A stretch of 8,102 nt of DNA from Clostridia bacterium (GCA_017646185.1 JAGCNA010000173.1:1-8102); one strand, 5' to 3'; shown: positions 1-6,877, counted from the first letter of the stretch. Notes: generated by a model from the letters alone, not told the origin. A program made the numbers and translations.

Positions 1-1333
1 CTATAATCTTTCCGTTTTCGGGAATCATTATATTTTTGCTCTTCATACCCATTTCGCGGGCAAGAGATGCGTGGGCGCACAAATGCTTGTATTCGCCGTG
101 AAGGGGAATAAAGAATTCCGGCTTGGTAAGGGCGTGCATCAGTTTTAATTCTTCTCTGCAGGCGTGGCCGGAAACGTGTACCGATTCTTCCGTGTCCACA
201 GTCAAAACCTCAACGCCCAATTTATATAATCCGTTTACGATGTTTCCGATCAACTTTTCGTTGCCGGGAATAGCGGATGCAGACAAAACCACGATATCGT
301 TTGCACCCAGTGTAATAAGTGAATGCTCTTCGTTTGCCATACGGTAAAGACCGCTCATGCGCTCGCCCTGGCTGCCTGTGGTAAGCAGGGTAAGCTGGCT
401 GTCCTTATAAAGGCGCATTTCCGCAGGGTCTATTATAGTCCCCTCGGGCACCGACATATATCCCAGCTCCGTGGCGGCTTTAAGCACGTTAAGCATGCTT
501 CTGCCCGTAACCGCAACCTTTCTGCCGTATTTCACTGCCGCATCTATAACCTGCTGTATGCGGTGCACGTTGGAGGAGAAGGTGGCAATAACTATACGCT
601 TTTCACAGCCGTAAAACAGCTTGTCAAAGGAATTTCCCACCACGCTTTCGGAGGGGGTGTATCCTTCTCTTTCCGCATTGGTGGAATCTGCCATAAGCAG
701 CTTTACGCCCTTGTGTCCCAGCGACGCCAGACGGTAAAGGTCAATGGGCTCGTCTCCCTTGGTGGGGGTAAGGTCGATTTTAAAATCTCCCGTGTGGATA
801 ACTCTTCCCACGGGGGTGGTTATGCACAATGCCACCGCATCGGGAATAGAGTGGTTTACCTTTATAAATTCCACGTCAAACGCATCGCCGAAAATAATCG
901 TTTCTCCGGGAAAAACCTCACGCAGGTCGGGGTTTTTAATACCGTGCTCCGCCAGCTTCAAGCGGAGTATGCCCAAAGTGAGAGGGGTGCCGTATACGGG
1001 CACGTTTATCTGCTTAAGCAGGTAGGGCACCGCACCGATATGGTCTTCGTGTCCGTGGGTGAGTATAAGCCCGCGGAAATTATCCGAATTTCGTAAAATA
1101 TAGGTGAAATCGGGTATTACCAGATCCACACCCGGCATATCGTCTTCGGGAAACGCCACACCGCAGTCCACGGCGATCAGATCCTCGCCGTGCTCAAGGA
1201 GTGTCATATTCATTCCGATTCCGTCAACACCGCCTATGGGTATCACTTTCAGCTTTTCGCCCACGTCTTTTTTCTTTGTTTTATTTATCTTCTTTTCTGT
1301 TTTGGCTGTTTCTTTTTCTTTTTTCTTTGCCAT
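1..1333 (-). CDS. rnj: Ribonuclease J (metallo-beta-lactamase/beta-CASP RNase), C-terminus cut off by window edge
   Basis: RNase J combines 5'-to-3' exonuclease and endonuclease activity in cytoplasmic mRNA decay and rRNA maturation. The frame reads without interruption for 444 codons from ATG at 1333 to the left edge. Family members are about 555 residues, so roughly the last 110 (end of the linker and the C-terminal domain) are missing. Visible zinc-site motifs are HGHEDH at residues 93-98, HSIPD starting at H161 and HTGDFKID with D183. Beta-CASP landmarks follow in order: DSTNAEREG, TTGSQGE, HVSGHA and PLHGEY. The N-terminus carries a lysine-rich tail (11 Lys in the first 22 residues) before the first beta strand KVIPIGG. 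The strand-turn usually written GEIGKNM reads DGIGMNM here. The start is supported by AAAGG (minus strand, about 1341-1346) seven bases upstream, and no other Met occurs before residue 41. It is divergent from murA, with its own promoter at 1409-1437. Family assignment is firm; J1 and J2 cannot be told apart from the sequence. Confidence 0.96.
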   Translation of the reverse strand, partial: MAKKKEKETAKTEKKINKTKKKDVGEKLKVIPIGGVDGIGMNMTLLEHGEDLIAVDCGVAFPEDDMPGVDLVIPDFTYILRNSDNFRGLILTHGHEDHIGAVPYLLKQINVPVYGTPLTLGILRLKLAEHGIKNPDLREVFPGETIIFGDAFDVEFIKVNHSIPDAVALCITTPVGRVIHTGDFKIDLTPTKGDEPIDLYRLASLGHKGVKLLMADSTNAEREGYTPSESVVGNSFDKLFYGCEKRIVIATFSSNVHRIQQVIDAAVKYGRKVAVTGRSMLNVLKAATELGYMSVPEGTIIDPAEMRLYKDSQLTLLTTGSQGERMSGLYRMANEEHSLITLGANDIVVLSASAIPGNEKLIGNIVNGLYKLGVEVLTVDTEESVHVSGHACREELKLMHALTKPEFFIPLHGEYKHLCAHASLAREMGMKSKNIMIPENGKII

Positions 1334-1408
1334 TTTTTATCCTTTCTTTAACAAAATTTATGTATGTGTAACGCCTACAGCGTCAAATTCCAAAAATTAC
1401 CTTTATAT

Positions 1409-1437
1409 ATTATGAGGCAAAACAATTGTTTTGTCAA
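1409..1437 (-). promoter_or_regulatory. Sigma-A-type promoter for RNase J
   Basis: Read on the minus strand, TTGACA (1437-1432) is followed by a 17-bp spacer and CATAAT (1414-1409), one mismatch from the consensus -10. Transcription would start near 1402, giving a leader of about 70 nt. That leader contains a small stem (TGACGC/GCGTTA in RNA with one G-U pair, 1369-1385) before the ribosome binding site at about 1341-1346. The spacer holds a perfect 16-bp palindrome, described separately. Confidence 0.8.
1418..1433. repeat. Perfect 16-bp palindrome within RNase J promoter spacer (candidate operator)
   Basis: CAAAACAATTGTTTTG is identical to its own reverse complement. It lies between the -10 and -35 boxes of the minus-strand promoter and overlaps the -35 by two bases. 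This is a typical place for a dimeric repressor to block RNA polymerase. Because the sequence is A/T-rich, chance palindromy is not excluded. No known regulator motif is recognised. Confidence 0.5.
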
Positions 1438-1487
1438 GTTGATTTTATGTCGCATATTATGTATTAACGGCTAAACCCTTGACAAAA
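1429..1487. repeat. 10-bp inverted repeat carrying the two divergent -35 boxes
   Basis: TTTTGTCAAG (1429-1438) and CTTGACAAAA (1478-1487) are exact reverse complements, separated by 39 bp. Each arm contains the -35 hexamer of one of the two outward-facing promoters plus the adjoining A-run. Part of the match follows from both -35 boxes being consensus; the flanking C and AAA matches are extra. A shared regulator or looping protein is possible but unproven. Confidence 0.45.
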
Positions 1488-1507
1488 TCAATTTTTCCGT
1501 ATATTAT
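1479..1507 (+). promoter_or_regulatory. Sigma-A-type promoter for murA and probably the genes behind it
   Basis: TTGACA (1479-1484), a 17-bp spacer and TATTAT (1502-1507) form a near-consensus promoter. The predicted start near 1514 leaves a leader of about 37 nt before the murA ATG at 1551. The leader contains the AAAGGTG ribosome binding site (1537-1543, seven bases from the ATG). There is no room for a riboswitch. Confidence 0.82.
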
Positions 1508-1550
1508 ATTATAGAGTATTTATGAAAACATATCCGAAAGGTGTATATAA

Positions 1551-2843
1551 ATGGAAAAGATCTCTGTCACAGGCGGAAAACGTCTTCACGGCAGTATAAC
1601 TGTTGGCGGTATGAAAAACGCCGCCCTCCCCATTCTGCTGGGAACAATTCTGGTAGGGGATAAATGCGTTATAGAAAACCTTCCCGAAATAAGCGATATA
1701 AAGGCGGCTTTGGATATTCTTTCCGCTTTGGGCGCAAAGGTGAAAATGATTGACCGTACCACGGTTGAAATAGACACCGCAGGGGTACGTCCCGGCACCA
1801 CGCCTTATGAACTGGCTCGCAGTATGAGAGCGTCTTATTACGTTGTGGGCGCAGAGCTCGGCAGGTTCGGAACCTCCCGTGCCGCTTGCCCCGGCGGATG
1901 CGATTTCGGTGTAAGACCTATCGACCAGCATATCAAAGGATTTGAGGCGCTGGGTGCAAAGGTAGAGGTAGTGGACGGATGTATCAACTGCGTCGCTCCC
2001 GAAGGACTTACCGGTTCTTCCATATATATGGATATCGTTTCCGTAGGCGCTACCATAAACATTATGCTGGCGGCTGTAATGGCAAAGGGAATGACGGTTA
2101 TCGACAATGCGGCAAAAGAGCCTCATATAGTTGACGTAGCCAACTTCCTTAACACCTGCGGTGCGGATATTTCCGGTGCGGGAACAGACGTTATTAAGAT
2201 CCGCGGTGTGGAAGAGCTCCACGGCGTTACTTACGCAATAATTCCCGATATGATAGAAGCAGGCACCTTTATGATGGCTGCCGCCGCAACGGGAAGCGAT
2301 CTGGTAATAGAAAACGTTATCCCCAAGCATCTTGAATCCATTACCGCAAAGCTTGAGGAAATGGGTGTGGAGATAGAGGATTACGGCGACGCGGTGCGTG
2401 TAAAGGCTGTAACAGAGCCTTTACGCAGAATAAACGTAAAGACCATGCCTTACCCCGGATACCCCACGGATATGAACCCCCAGATATGCGTTTTGCTTTG
2501 TCTTGCACAGGGCACCAGCATTCTTACCGAGGGCGTGTGGGATACCCGCTTTAAATACGTAGAAGAGCTCACCCGTATGGGCGCAGTTATCACGGTGGAC
2601 GGCAGAAAGGCTGTTATAGAGGGGGGCAAACCCTTAAAGCCCGCCGCAGTAAAATGCTCCGACCTCCGCGCAGGTGCCGCAATGGTTATTGCCGCGCTGG
2701 CAACCGAGGGTGAAACCGTTATAGATAATATATACCATATCGAGCGCGGTTACGAGCATCTTGTGGAAAAGCTTCGCGGCGTAGGCGCGGATATCAAAAA
2801 AATATACGTGCCCGAGGGAAGCAATACCCAAAGAGTAATATAG
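1551..2843 (+). CDS. murA: UDP-N-acetylglucosamine 1-carboxyvinyltransferase (MurA)
   Basis: MurA transfers the enolpyruvyl group of phosphoenolpyruvate to UDP-GlcNAc, the first committed cytoplasmic step of peptidoglycan synthesis and the target of fosfomycin. The protein is 430 residues, normal for the family. Family landmarks are present: K22-N23 in GGMKNAALP, the active-site Cys117 in the loop CPGGCDFGVRPID with R122, the general base Asp307 in YPTDMNPQ, R373 in DLRAGAAM, and R399 in IERGYEH. Retention of Cys rather than Asp at position 117 predicts a fosfomycin-sensitive enzyme by family rules; this is inference. The residue before K22-N23 is Met, where Ala is more usual. The ATG is set by AAAGGTG seven bases upstream. 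It is the first gene of a probable unit with the lipoprotein gene 70 bp downstream. Whether the genome has a second murA paralogue cannot be seen here. Confidence 0.97.
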   Translation: MEKISVTGGKRLHGSITVGGMKNAALPILLGTILVGDKCVIENLPEISDIKAALDILSALGAKVKMIDRTTVEIDTAGVRPGTTPYELARSMRASYYVVGAELGRFGTSRAACPGGCDFGVRPIDQHIKGFEALGAKVEVVDGCINCVAPEGLTGSSIYMDIVSVGATINIMLAAVMAKGMTVIDNAAKEPHIVDVANFLNTCGADISGAGTDVIKIRGVEELHGVTYAIIPDMIEAGTFMMAAAATGSDLVIENVIPKHLESITAKLEEMGVEIEDYGDAVRVKAVTEPLRRINVKTMPYPGYPTDMNPQICVLLCLAQGTSILTEGVWDTRFKYVEELTRMGAVITVDGRKAVIEGGKPLKPAAVKCSDLRAGAAMVIAALATEGETVIDNIYHIERGYEHLVEKLRGVGADIKKIYVPEGSNTQRVI

Positions 2844-2853
2844 TTTAAGTTAT

Positions 2854-2880
2854 GCGGGGGCGGTGCACTGTCGCTCCCGC
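2854..2880 (+). terminator. GC-rich hairpin between murA and the lipoprotein gene; weak terminator or attenuator
   Basis: GCGGGGGCG (2854-2862) pairs with CGCTCCCGC (2872-2880) through nine base pairs, one of them G-U, with a 9-nt loop. The following bases, TATTATTATCC, are a poor U-tract, so termination is probably partial. No promoter is recognisable between this hairpin and the ATG at 2914. The lipoprotein gene is therefore most simply transcribed by read-through from murA, with the hairpin lowering or punctuating expression, or protecting a processed mRNA end. Confidence 0.6.
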
Positions 2881-2913
2881 TATTATTATCCAAAAAACAA
2901 AGGAGAACCAATT

Positions 2914-5478
2914 ATGAAAAAGCTTATGTGTGTTTTTATCGCAGCGCTTTTTGTTCTTACTGCCTGCACTACCGGCGGTGAAGAAAGCGTTACCGATATA
3001 AGCGGCACCGTTTCCGAAGACCAAGGTCCTCAGGGCATCGATTATACTCTCACCAAAGAGAGTATAGACAAAATGCTTGCAGACCGCACCTCCGCTATAA
3101 AAGGCGAAGCAGACAGAGGCGGCGAGCGTATCAACCTTGCAAAGGCCAAGGATTATACCGTATCCTCCGGCAGTAACGAAAAGTTCCCCAACAAGGGACA
3201 TCTTCTTACCGACGGCGAATTCAAAGACACCCACTACAAGTTTGTAAAGACGGGCTGGATGGCAATTACCGGTGCAGGCGCAGAAGTGGTAGTGGATCTT
3301 GGGGCAGTTAAAGAAAATATAAGCGATTTCGAAGCGTCCTCCTGCAAAAATACAGAATACAACGTAGATCTTTGCGAAGCAGTATTCGTAAGCATTTCCG
3401 AAGACGGCGAAAACTGGAAGAACATAGGTATTTACCAGTTCTCCGGCACCGAGCAGGACAAAGCAAAGCACCTTATCTGTGTAAACATTCAGGGTGTTGT
3501 AAGCGCAAGATACGTTAAGTTCACCTTCGAGGGAATCAAAAACGAAGTTATGCTGCTTGATGAGGTTTCCGTTTATACTTACGGTCCCAAAACTTCTGAA
3601 CAGATGAGCGGTATCAACACCTATTACGGCGCACAGTCCGTTCCCGTTATAGACGAAGAGGTTTATCTTGAAGGATTTACCGACCGCAAGAATTTGCTGC
3701 TCGGTCTTAAGCCCGTTACCTACGAAGCTCTTACCGACGTAGGAACCGATTACGTTAATTCCAATTATAACACCGCTCCCGATACCGGCAAGCTTACCGA
3801 CGGTAAGTATGCTTCCCGTGCGGAAATGGGCGATTCAAGCTGGTTCCGCAATACTCACGGCACCGGCAGAGTAGCTGTGTTTGATCTGGGCGGAATTGCC
3901 TCTGTGGACGAAGTTAAGATAGGCTTCCTCGCTTCCCACGGCCCCGGAATCCGTCTTCCCGATACAGTTTCCGTTTCCGTTTCTCTTGATGGCAAGGAAT
4001 GGTTTGCCGTTTACGAAGAAAACAATTCCTCTACCGCATCCAGCGCAAAGGTAAACTTCGGCGGTAAGTTTGATAAAGCGTATAAAGCAAGATACGTAAA
4101 GGTAGCTTTCTCTATTGCCGCACATATTTATCTTGATGAAATCGAAGTTTTCGGTACCTGCAACGGTAAAACCGCCGCAGACCCCTCCGAAACTCCCATA
4201 AAGACTCCCGCTATAAGCTCCGGCTACGGCACTCCCGACCAGTATGACGGAATGCACGACGTTGTTCTTTCCTACCTTTGCCCCAACGAAGTAAAGGTTA
4301 CCAAGGAACAGTATCTGGCATACGTTGCATACCTTGAAAAGGGCGAAATCAAGGATACTTATTTCGATGGCTTTATGTATCTGCCTTACGTTAAGTATCT
4401 CTATTCCGGCGGCAAGAAGAAAGAGCTTACCAAGGAAGAATGGCAGGCTTGGATCGATTGGCAGTTTATGGCAGACTACAACTTCGACGCACTTGACGCC
4501 GCAGTTGACGAAATGAAGCAGGCTCTTCCCGAGGTTGGCGAAGATTATTCCGTTGGCACATATCTTTCTCTCTTCTATCCCGTTTACGGCGCTAAAAACT
4601 TTGGCGAACTTAACGGCAAGCAGATGGACTTTACCAAGATAGAGGACAGAAAGGCAGTTCTTAAATGGTTTGTTGATGAACAGCTCAAGGGCTTTAAGGA
4701 AAAGGGTTACGATTCCGTACGTCTTTCCGGCTTCTACTGGTTTGTAGAAGAAATGAGCGGTTCCGATCCTCACGTTCAGGAGCTTTGCAACTACATTTGC
4801 GATTACATAAGAAGCCTTGGCTACCAGACCACCTGGATTCCTTATTTCAACGCTTCCGGTAACACCCGTTGGCGTGAATTCGGTTTCGATACCGCTTGCC
4901 TCCAGCCCAACTACGCATTTAACGAAGACGTTCCTTTGCAGCGTATTTACGATGCGGCAAAGCTGGCAGAGCTTTACGGTATGAGTATCGAAATAGAGAT
5001 CGAAAGCACCTCCGAAGTTAAGTGGGTAGACAGATACAGAAGCTACCTCTACGTTGGCGCAGAGATCGGATTTATGACAGACTCCGTGCATATGTACTAT
5101 CTGGCAGGTATGCCCGGCGCTATCTATAACGCATACGTTTCCAACAACCCCGCTATTAACTGCATCTATAGAGAAACATATCTGTTTATCAAGGGCAAGC
5201 TGGGTGTTCCCGATGAAGCTCCTTATGCAGAAGACGTAACCTGCAAAGCAGGCGAAACTGTAACAGGTACCGTAATTATTCCCGAATCCACCATGCCTAC
5301 CGAAGGAATCCGTCTCGCGGTAAGTGCTGCAAACGGCTCTGTTTCCCTTAGTGCGGACGGCACCTTCACCTATACTCCTTATGAAGGCTTTACCGGCGAA
5401 GACTGGTTTGAGGTTGTTGCGGATTACGGTATGGCAGGCCGTTCCGAATACGGCAGAATTACCGTTACTGTAGAATAA
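2914..5478 (+). CDS. Surface lipoprotein with two F5/8 type C (discoidin) domains, a DUF4855 module and a C-terminal Ig-like domain
   Basis: This 854-residue protein starts with a lipoprotein signal: KK at 2-3, a hydrophobic core and the lipobox LTAC (15-18). Cys18 should be lipidated and the rest displayed outside the membrane. Two discoidin-like domains (about 74-223 and 265-416) each show LTDG, a VxDLG strand, SxDGxxW, ARYVK and a final LDE+xV. Such domains usually bind sugars. Residues about 445-765 match my recollection of DUF4855: HDVVLSY (448), YFDGF (483), GFYWFVEE (606-613), WIPYF (641-645), QPNYAF (664-669) and IEIEIE (692-697). Its biochemical activity is unknown to me; the layout suggests a glycoside-hydrolase-like barrel. 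A bacterial Ig-like domain of the DGTFTYTP...GFTGEDWFEV type ends the protein (about 770-854). The start at 2914 is fixed by AAAGGAG (2899-2905) eight bases upstream and by the signal peptide; a 17-codon upstream extension in frame is not credible. Codon choice looks strongly biased (GAA, TTC, CCC, ACC), suggesting good expression. Confidence 0.88.
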   Translation: MKKLMCVFIAALFVLTACTTGGEESVTDISGTVSEDQGPQGIDYTLTKESIDKMLADRTSAIKGEADRGGERINLAKAKDYTVSSGSNEKFPNKGHLLTDGEFKDTHYKFVKTGWMAITGAGAEVVVDLGAVKENISDFEASSCKNTEYNVDLCEAVFVSISEDGENWKNIGIYQFSGTEQDKAKHLICVNIQGVVSARYVKFTFEGIKNEVMLLDEVSVYTYGPKTSEQMSGINTYYGAQSVPVIDEEVYLEGFTDRKNLLLGLKPVTYEALTDVGTDYVNSNYNTAPDTGKLTDGKYASRAEMGDSSWFRNTHGTGRVAVFDLGGIASVDEVKIGFLASHGPGIRLPDTVSVSVSLDGKEWFAVYEENNSSTASSAKVNFGGKFDKAYKARYVKVAFSIAAHIYLDEIEVFGTCNGKTAADPSETPIKTPAISSGYGTPDQYDGMHDVVLSYLCPNEVKVTKEQYLAYVAYLEKGEIKDTYFDGFMYLPYVKYLYSGGKKKELTKEEWQAWIDWQFMADYNFDALDAAVDEMKQALPEVGEDYSVGTYLSLFYPVYGAKNFGELNGKQMDFTKIEDRKAVLKWFVDEQLKGFKEKGYDSVRLSGFYWFVEEMSGSDPHVQELCNYICDYIRSLGYQTTWIPYFNASGNTRWREFGFDTACLQPNYAFNEDVPLQRIYDAAKLAELYGMSIEIEIESTSEVKWVDRYRSYLYVGAEIGFMTDSVHMYYLAGMPGAIYNAYVSNNPAINCIYRETYLFIKGKLGVPDEAPYAEDVTCKAGETVTGTVIIPESTMPTEGIRLAVSAANGSVSLSADGTFTYTPYEGFTGEDWFEVVADYGMAGRSEYGRITVTVE

Positions 5479-6194
5479 TGATAGAGATTATATACGATAC
5501 AGTAAACGGCGACCAATATGCACCCTATGCTTCCTTTGCAAAAAAATGCTTTGAAAAGCATTCGGATATTCCCGTAAAAGAAGTACTTGACCTTGGCTGC
5601 GGCACGGGCGGAATAACCGCCCTGCTTGCAGATATGGGTTACGATATGGTGGGAGTGGATATCTCTCCCGAAATGCTTATGTGTGCCCGTGAAAACACCT
5701 ACGGCAAGGACGTATTGCTCCTTAATCAGGATATGCGCTCTTTCGAGCTGTACGGCACGGTGCAGGGCATAATTTGCTCTTTCGATACCCTTAATTATCT
5801 TTCTTCGGAAGAAGAGCTTGTAAAGACTCTTTCCCTCTGCCGTCTTTATATGGAAAAAGGCGGGGTAATGGTATGCGATATAAACAGTCTCTACCGCTAC
5901 CAAACGGTTTATGGCGACAACGCCTTCGTTTACGAGGTGGAAGAGGATATGCTGGTGTGGCAAAACGCCTGGGACGGTGAAAAAGGCAAATGCGCCTTTT
6001 ACCTTACTATGTTTGCCGAAGAAGACGGGGTTTATTCAAGAGAGGACGAAACCACTCTGCAAACCTATTTTTCTGCAGAAGTCTTTTCTTCCTGCGCACG
6101 CAAAGCAGGGTTTACACAAATTTTCGTTTACGGCGAAAAGGATCTTTCTCCCCTCACCGAAACAAACGAAAAAATGTATATAGTACTTAAATAG
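5478..6194 (+). CDS. Class I SAM-dependent methyltransferase, YqeM-like, substrate unknown
   Basis: The 238-residue protein has a Rossmann-type SAM-binding core: motif I VLDLGCGTG (36-44), the acidic strand end GVDIS with D61 that binds the ribose of SAM, QDMR (84-87) at the adenine-binding position, and IICSFDTLNYL (98-108) as motif IV. The N-terminal YDTVNGDQYAPYASF resembles the cap of small YqeM-type methyltransferases. The substrate cannot be inferred. The NPPY-type motif of DNA amino-methyltransferases is absent, so a small molecule, RNA or protein target is more likely. Its ATG overlaps the lipoprotein stop codon (TAATG, one shared base), and I see no convincing Shine-Dalgarno in the preceding 20 bases. 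Translation therefore probably depends on ribosomes finishing the lipoprotein gene. No signal peptide is seen, so the protein is cytoplasmic. It is the last gene of the unit, followed three bases after its stop by a terminator. Confidence 0.88.
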   Translation: MIEIIYDTVNGDQYAPYASFAKKCFEKHSDIPVKEVLDLGCGTGGITALLADMGYDMVGVDISPEMLMCARENTYGKDVLLLNQDMRSFELYGTVQGIICSFDTLNYLSSEEELVKTLSLCRLYMEKGGVMVCDINSLYRYQTVYGDNAFVYEVEEDMLVWQNAWDGEKGKCAFYLTMFAEEDGVYSREDETTLQTYFSAEVFSSCARKAGFTQIFVYGEKDLSPLTETNEKMYIVLK

Positions 6195-6196
6195 AA

Positions 6197-6227
6197 AAAA
6201 GAAGCACGAAATTTTCGTGCTTCTTTT
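6197..6227. terminator. Strong Rho-independent terminator, probably bidirectional
   Basis: A 14-bp stem (6197-6210 with 6214-6227, core GAAGCACGAA/TTCGTGCTTC) closes on a 3-nt loop. On the plus strand the stem ends in TTTT followed by AATTTT. On the minus strand it ends in a run of six T. It sits just after the methyltransferase stop and about 115 bp beyond the stop of the converging ygjV-like gene, so it can end both transcripts. Confidence 0.9.
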
Positions 6228-6342
6228 AATTTTGTCTCTTTTGCCATCTCTTAAAATCAAATAATGATTGTATTTAAAATCAGCCCATAAGTGACAGGGA
6301 TACGATAATTGCTTTCAACAAAAGGGTATAGGATATTCCTTT
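6228..6342. other. Convergent intergenic spacer
   Basis: These 115 A/T-rich bases lie between the bidirectional terminator and the 3' end of the minus-strand membrane protein gene. I see no open frame with a ribosome binding site, no further convincing hairpin and no promoter. The stretch is probably only the 3' untranslated tail of the minus-strand transcript. Confidence 0.6.
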
Positions 6343-6858
6343 TTATTTTTTACGATATCGCACCAAGGAAACAATAATAGAAATAATTGCAAGCACTGAG
6401 CCTAATGTAGCGCCATAAGCTTGGGAAATAAAATTATATACCAGCCAAAAAGGTGCGCCGCATAAACCTAATTTTCGTATAAGCTGTTCATCATCGCACC
6501 ACAATCCAAGGGTTTGAAAAATTCCTCCCACAATCGGAAGAAGCTCGATAAAATCTTTACGAATTATTGCAATAGCGATACCGATCACAGCAATCATAAG
6601 CACGCTCAAAAAGGCGAGTTGTTTTGTGTACTTTTTTAAATGCGGGGCATTTTTTCTGGCGGCAAAAAAGGATGCCACCGTGGCCAGAGTATCCATAATC
6701 GCACCCGAAAATGCACCTAATAAAAGATATTGCAGCACATAAAACACATTGGAAAAAAATGAAACCCACACGATTTGTTGCCGTTTTTTGAGCTGATAAC
6801 TTAAAAGAAAAAGTCCAACTCCCGCAAAACCGATGATTTGCGCAACAACTATCATCAT
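6343..6858 (-). CDS. YgjV-family small integral membrane protein
   Basis: The product has 171 residues and is almost entirely hydrophobic, with about six predicted membrane segments (roughly 2-21, 29-50, 52-67, 81-99, 103-120 and 135-165) and basic loops such as KKRQQ (24-28) and the C-terminal RYRKK. The opening AQIIGFAGVGLFLLSYQLKKR, followed by YVLQYLLLGAFSGA, is the pattern I associate with the YgjV family of bacterial inner-membrane proteins, whose function is not established. The frame extends upstream to a TTG at 6885, but the ribosome binding site AAGGGGAGG (minus strand, 6873-6865) would then lie inside the gene. ATG at 6858, six bases after that site, is therefore preferred; the adjacent ATG at 6855 is equally possible. 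The gene is monocistronic and divergent from the K+ transporter gene. Confidence 0.75.
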   Translation of the reverse strand: MMIVVAQIIGFAGVGLFLLSYQLKKRQQIVWVSFFSNVFYVLQYLLLGAFSGAIMDTLATVASFFAARKNAPHLKKYTKQLAFLSVLMIAVIGIAIAIIRKDFIELLPIVGGIFQTLGLWCDDEQLIRKLGLCGAPFWLVYNFISQAYGATLGSVLAIISIIVSLVRYRKK

Positions 6859-6877
6859 AACATACCTCCCCTTACGT

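Noticed and set aside
323..1096. A 257-codon open frame on the plus strand over RNase J
   Set aside because: The minus strand encodes textbook RNase J motifs across the whole stretch; the plus frame is a shadow with low-complexity, Cys/His-scattered content.
1522..1550. ATG at 1522 in the murA leader as an upstream peptide or alternative start
   Set aside because: It is out of frame with murA, has no ribosome binding site and lies only about 8 bases after the predicted transcription start.
1509..2330. A 273-codon minus-strand frame over the 5' half of murA
   Set aside because: MurA motifs are intact on the plus strand, and this frame would run into the murA promoter with no recognisable protein family.
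2863..2913. A 17-codon N-terminal extension of the lipoprotein starting at GTG 2863
   Set aside because: It begins inside the hairpin loop and would bury the signal peptide. The strong AAAGGAG at 2899-2905 and the lipobox both place the start at 2914.
3835..5091. A 418-codon open frame on the minus strand, antisense to the lipoprotein gene
   Set aside because: It has no signal, domain or ribosome binding site that I recognise. The plus strand carries clear domains over the same bases. Strong codon bias on the plus strand explains the lack of antisense stops.
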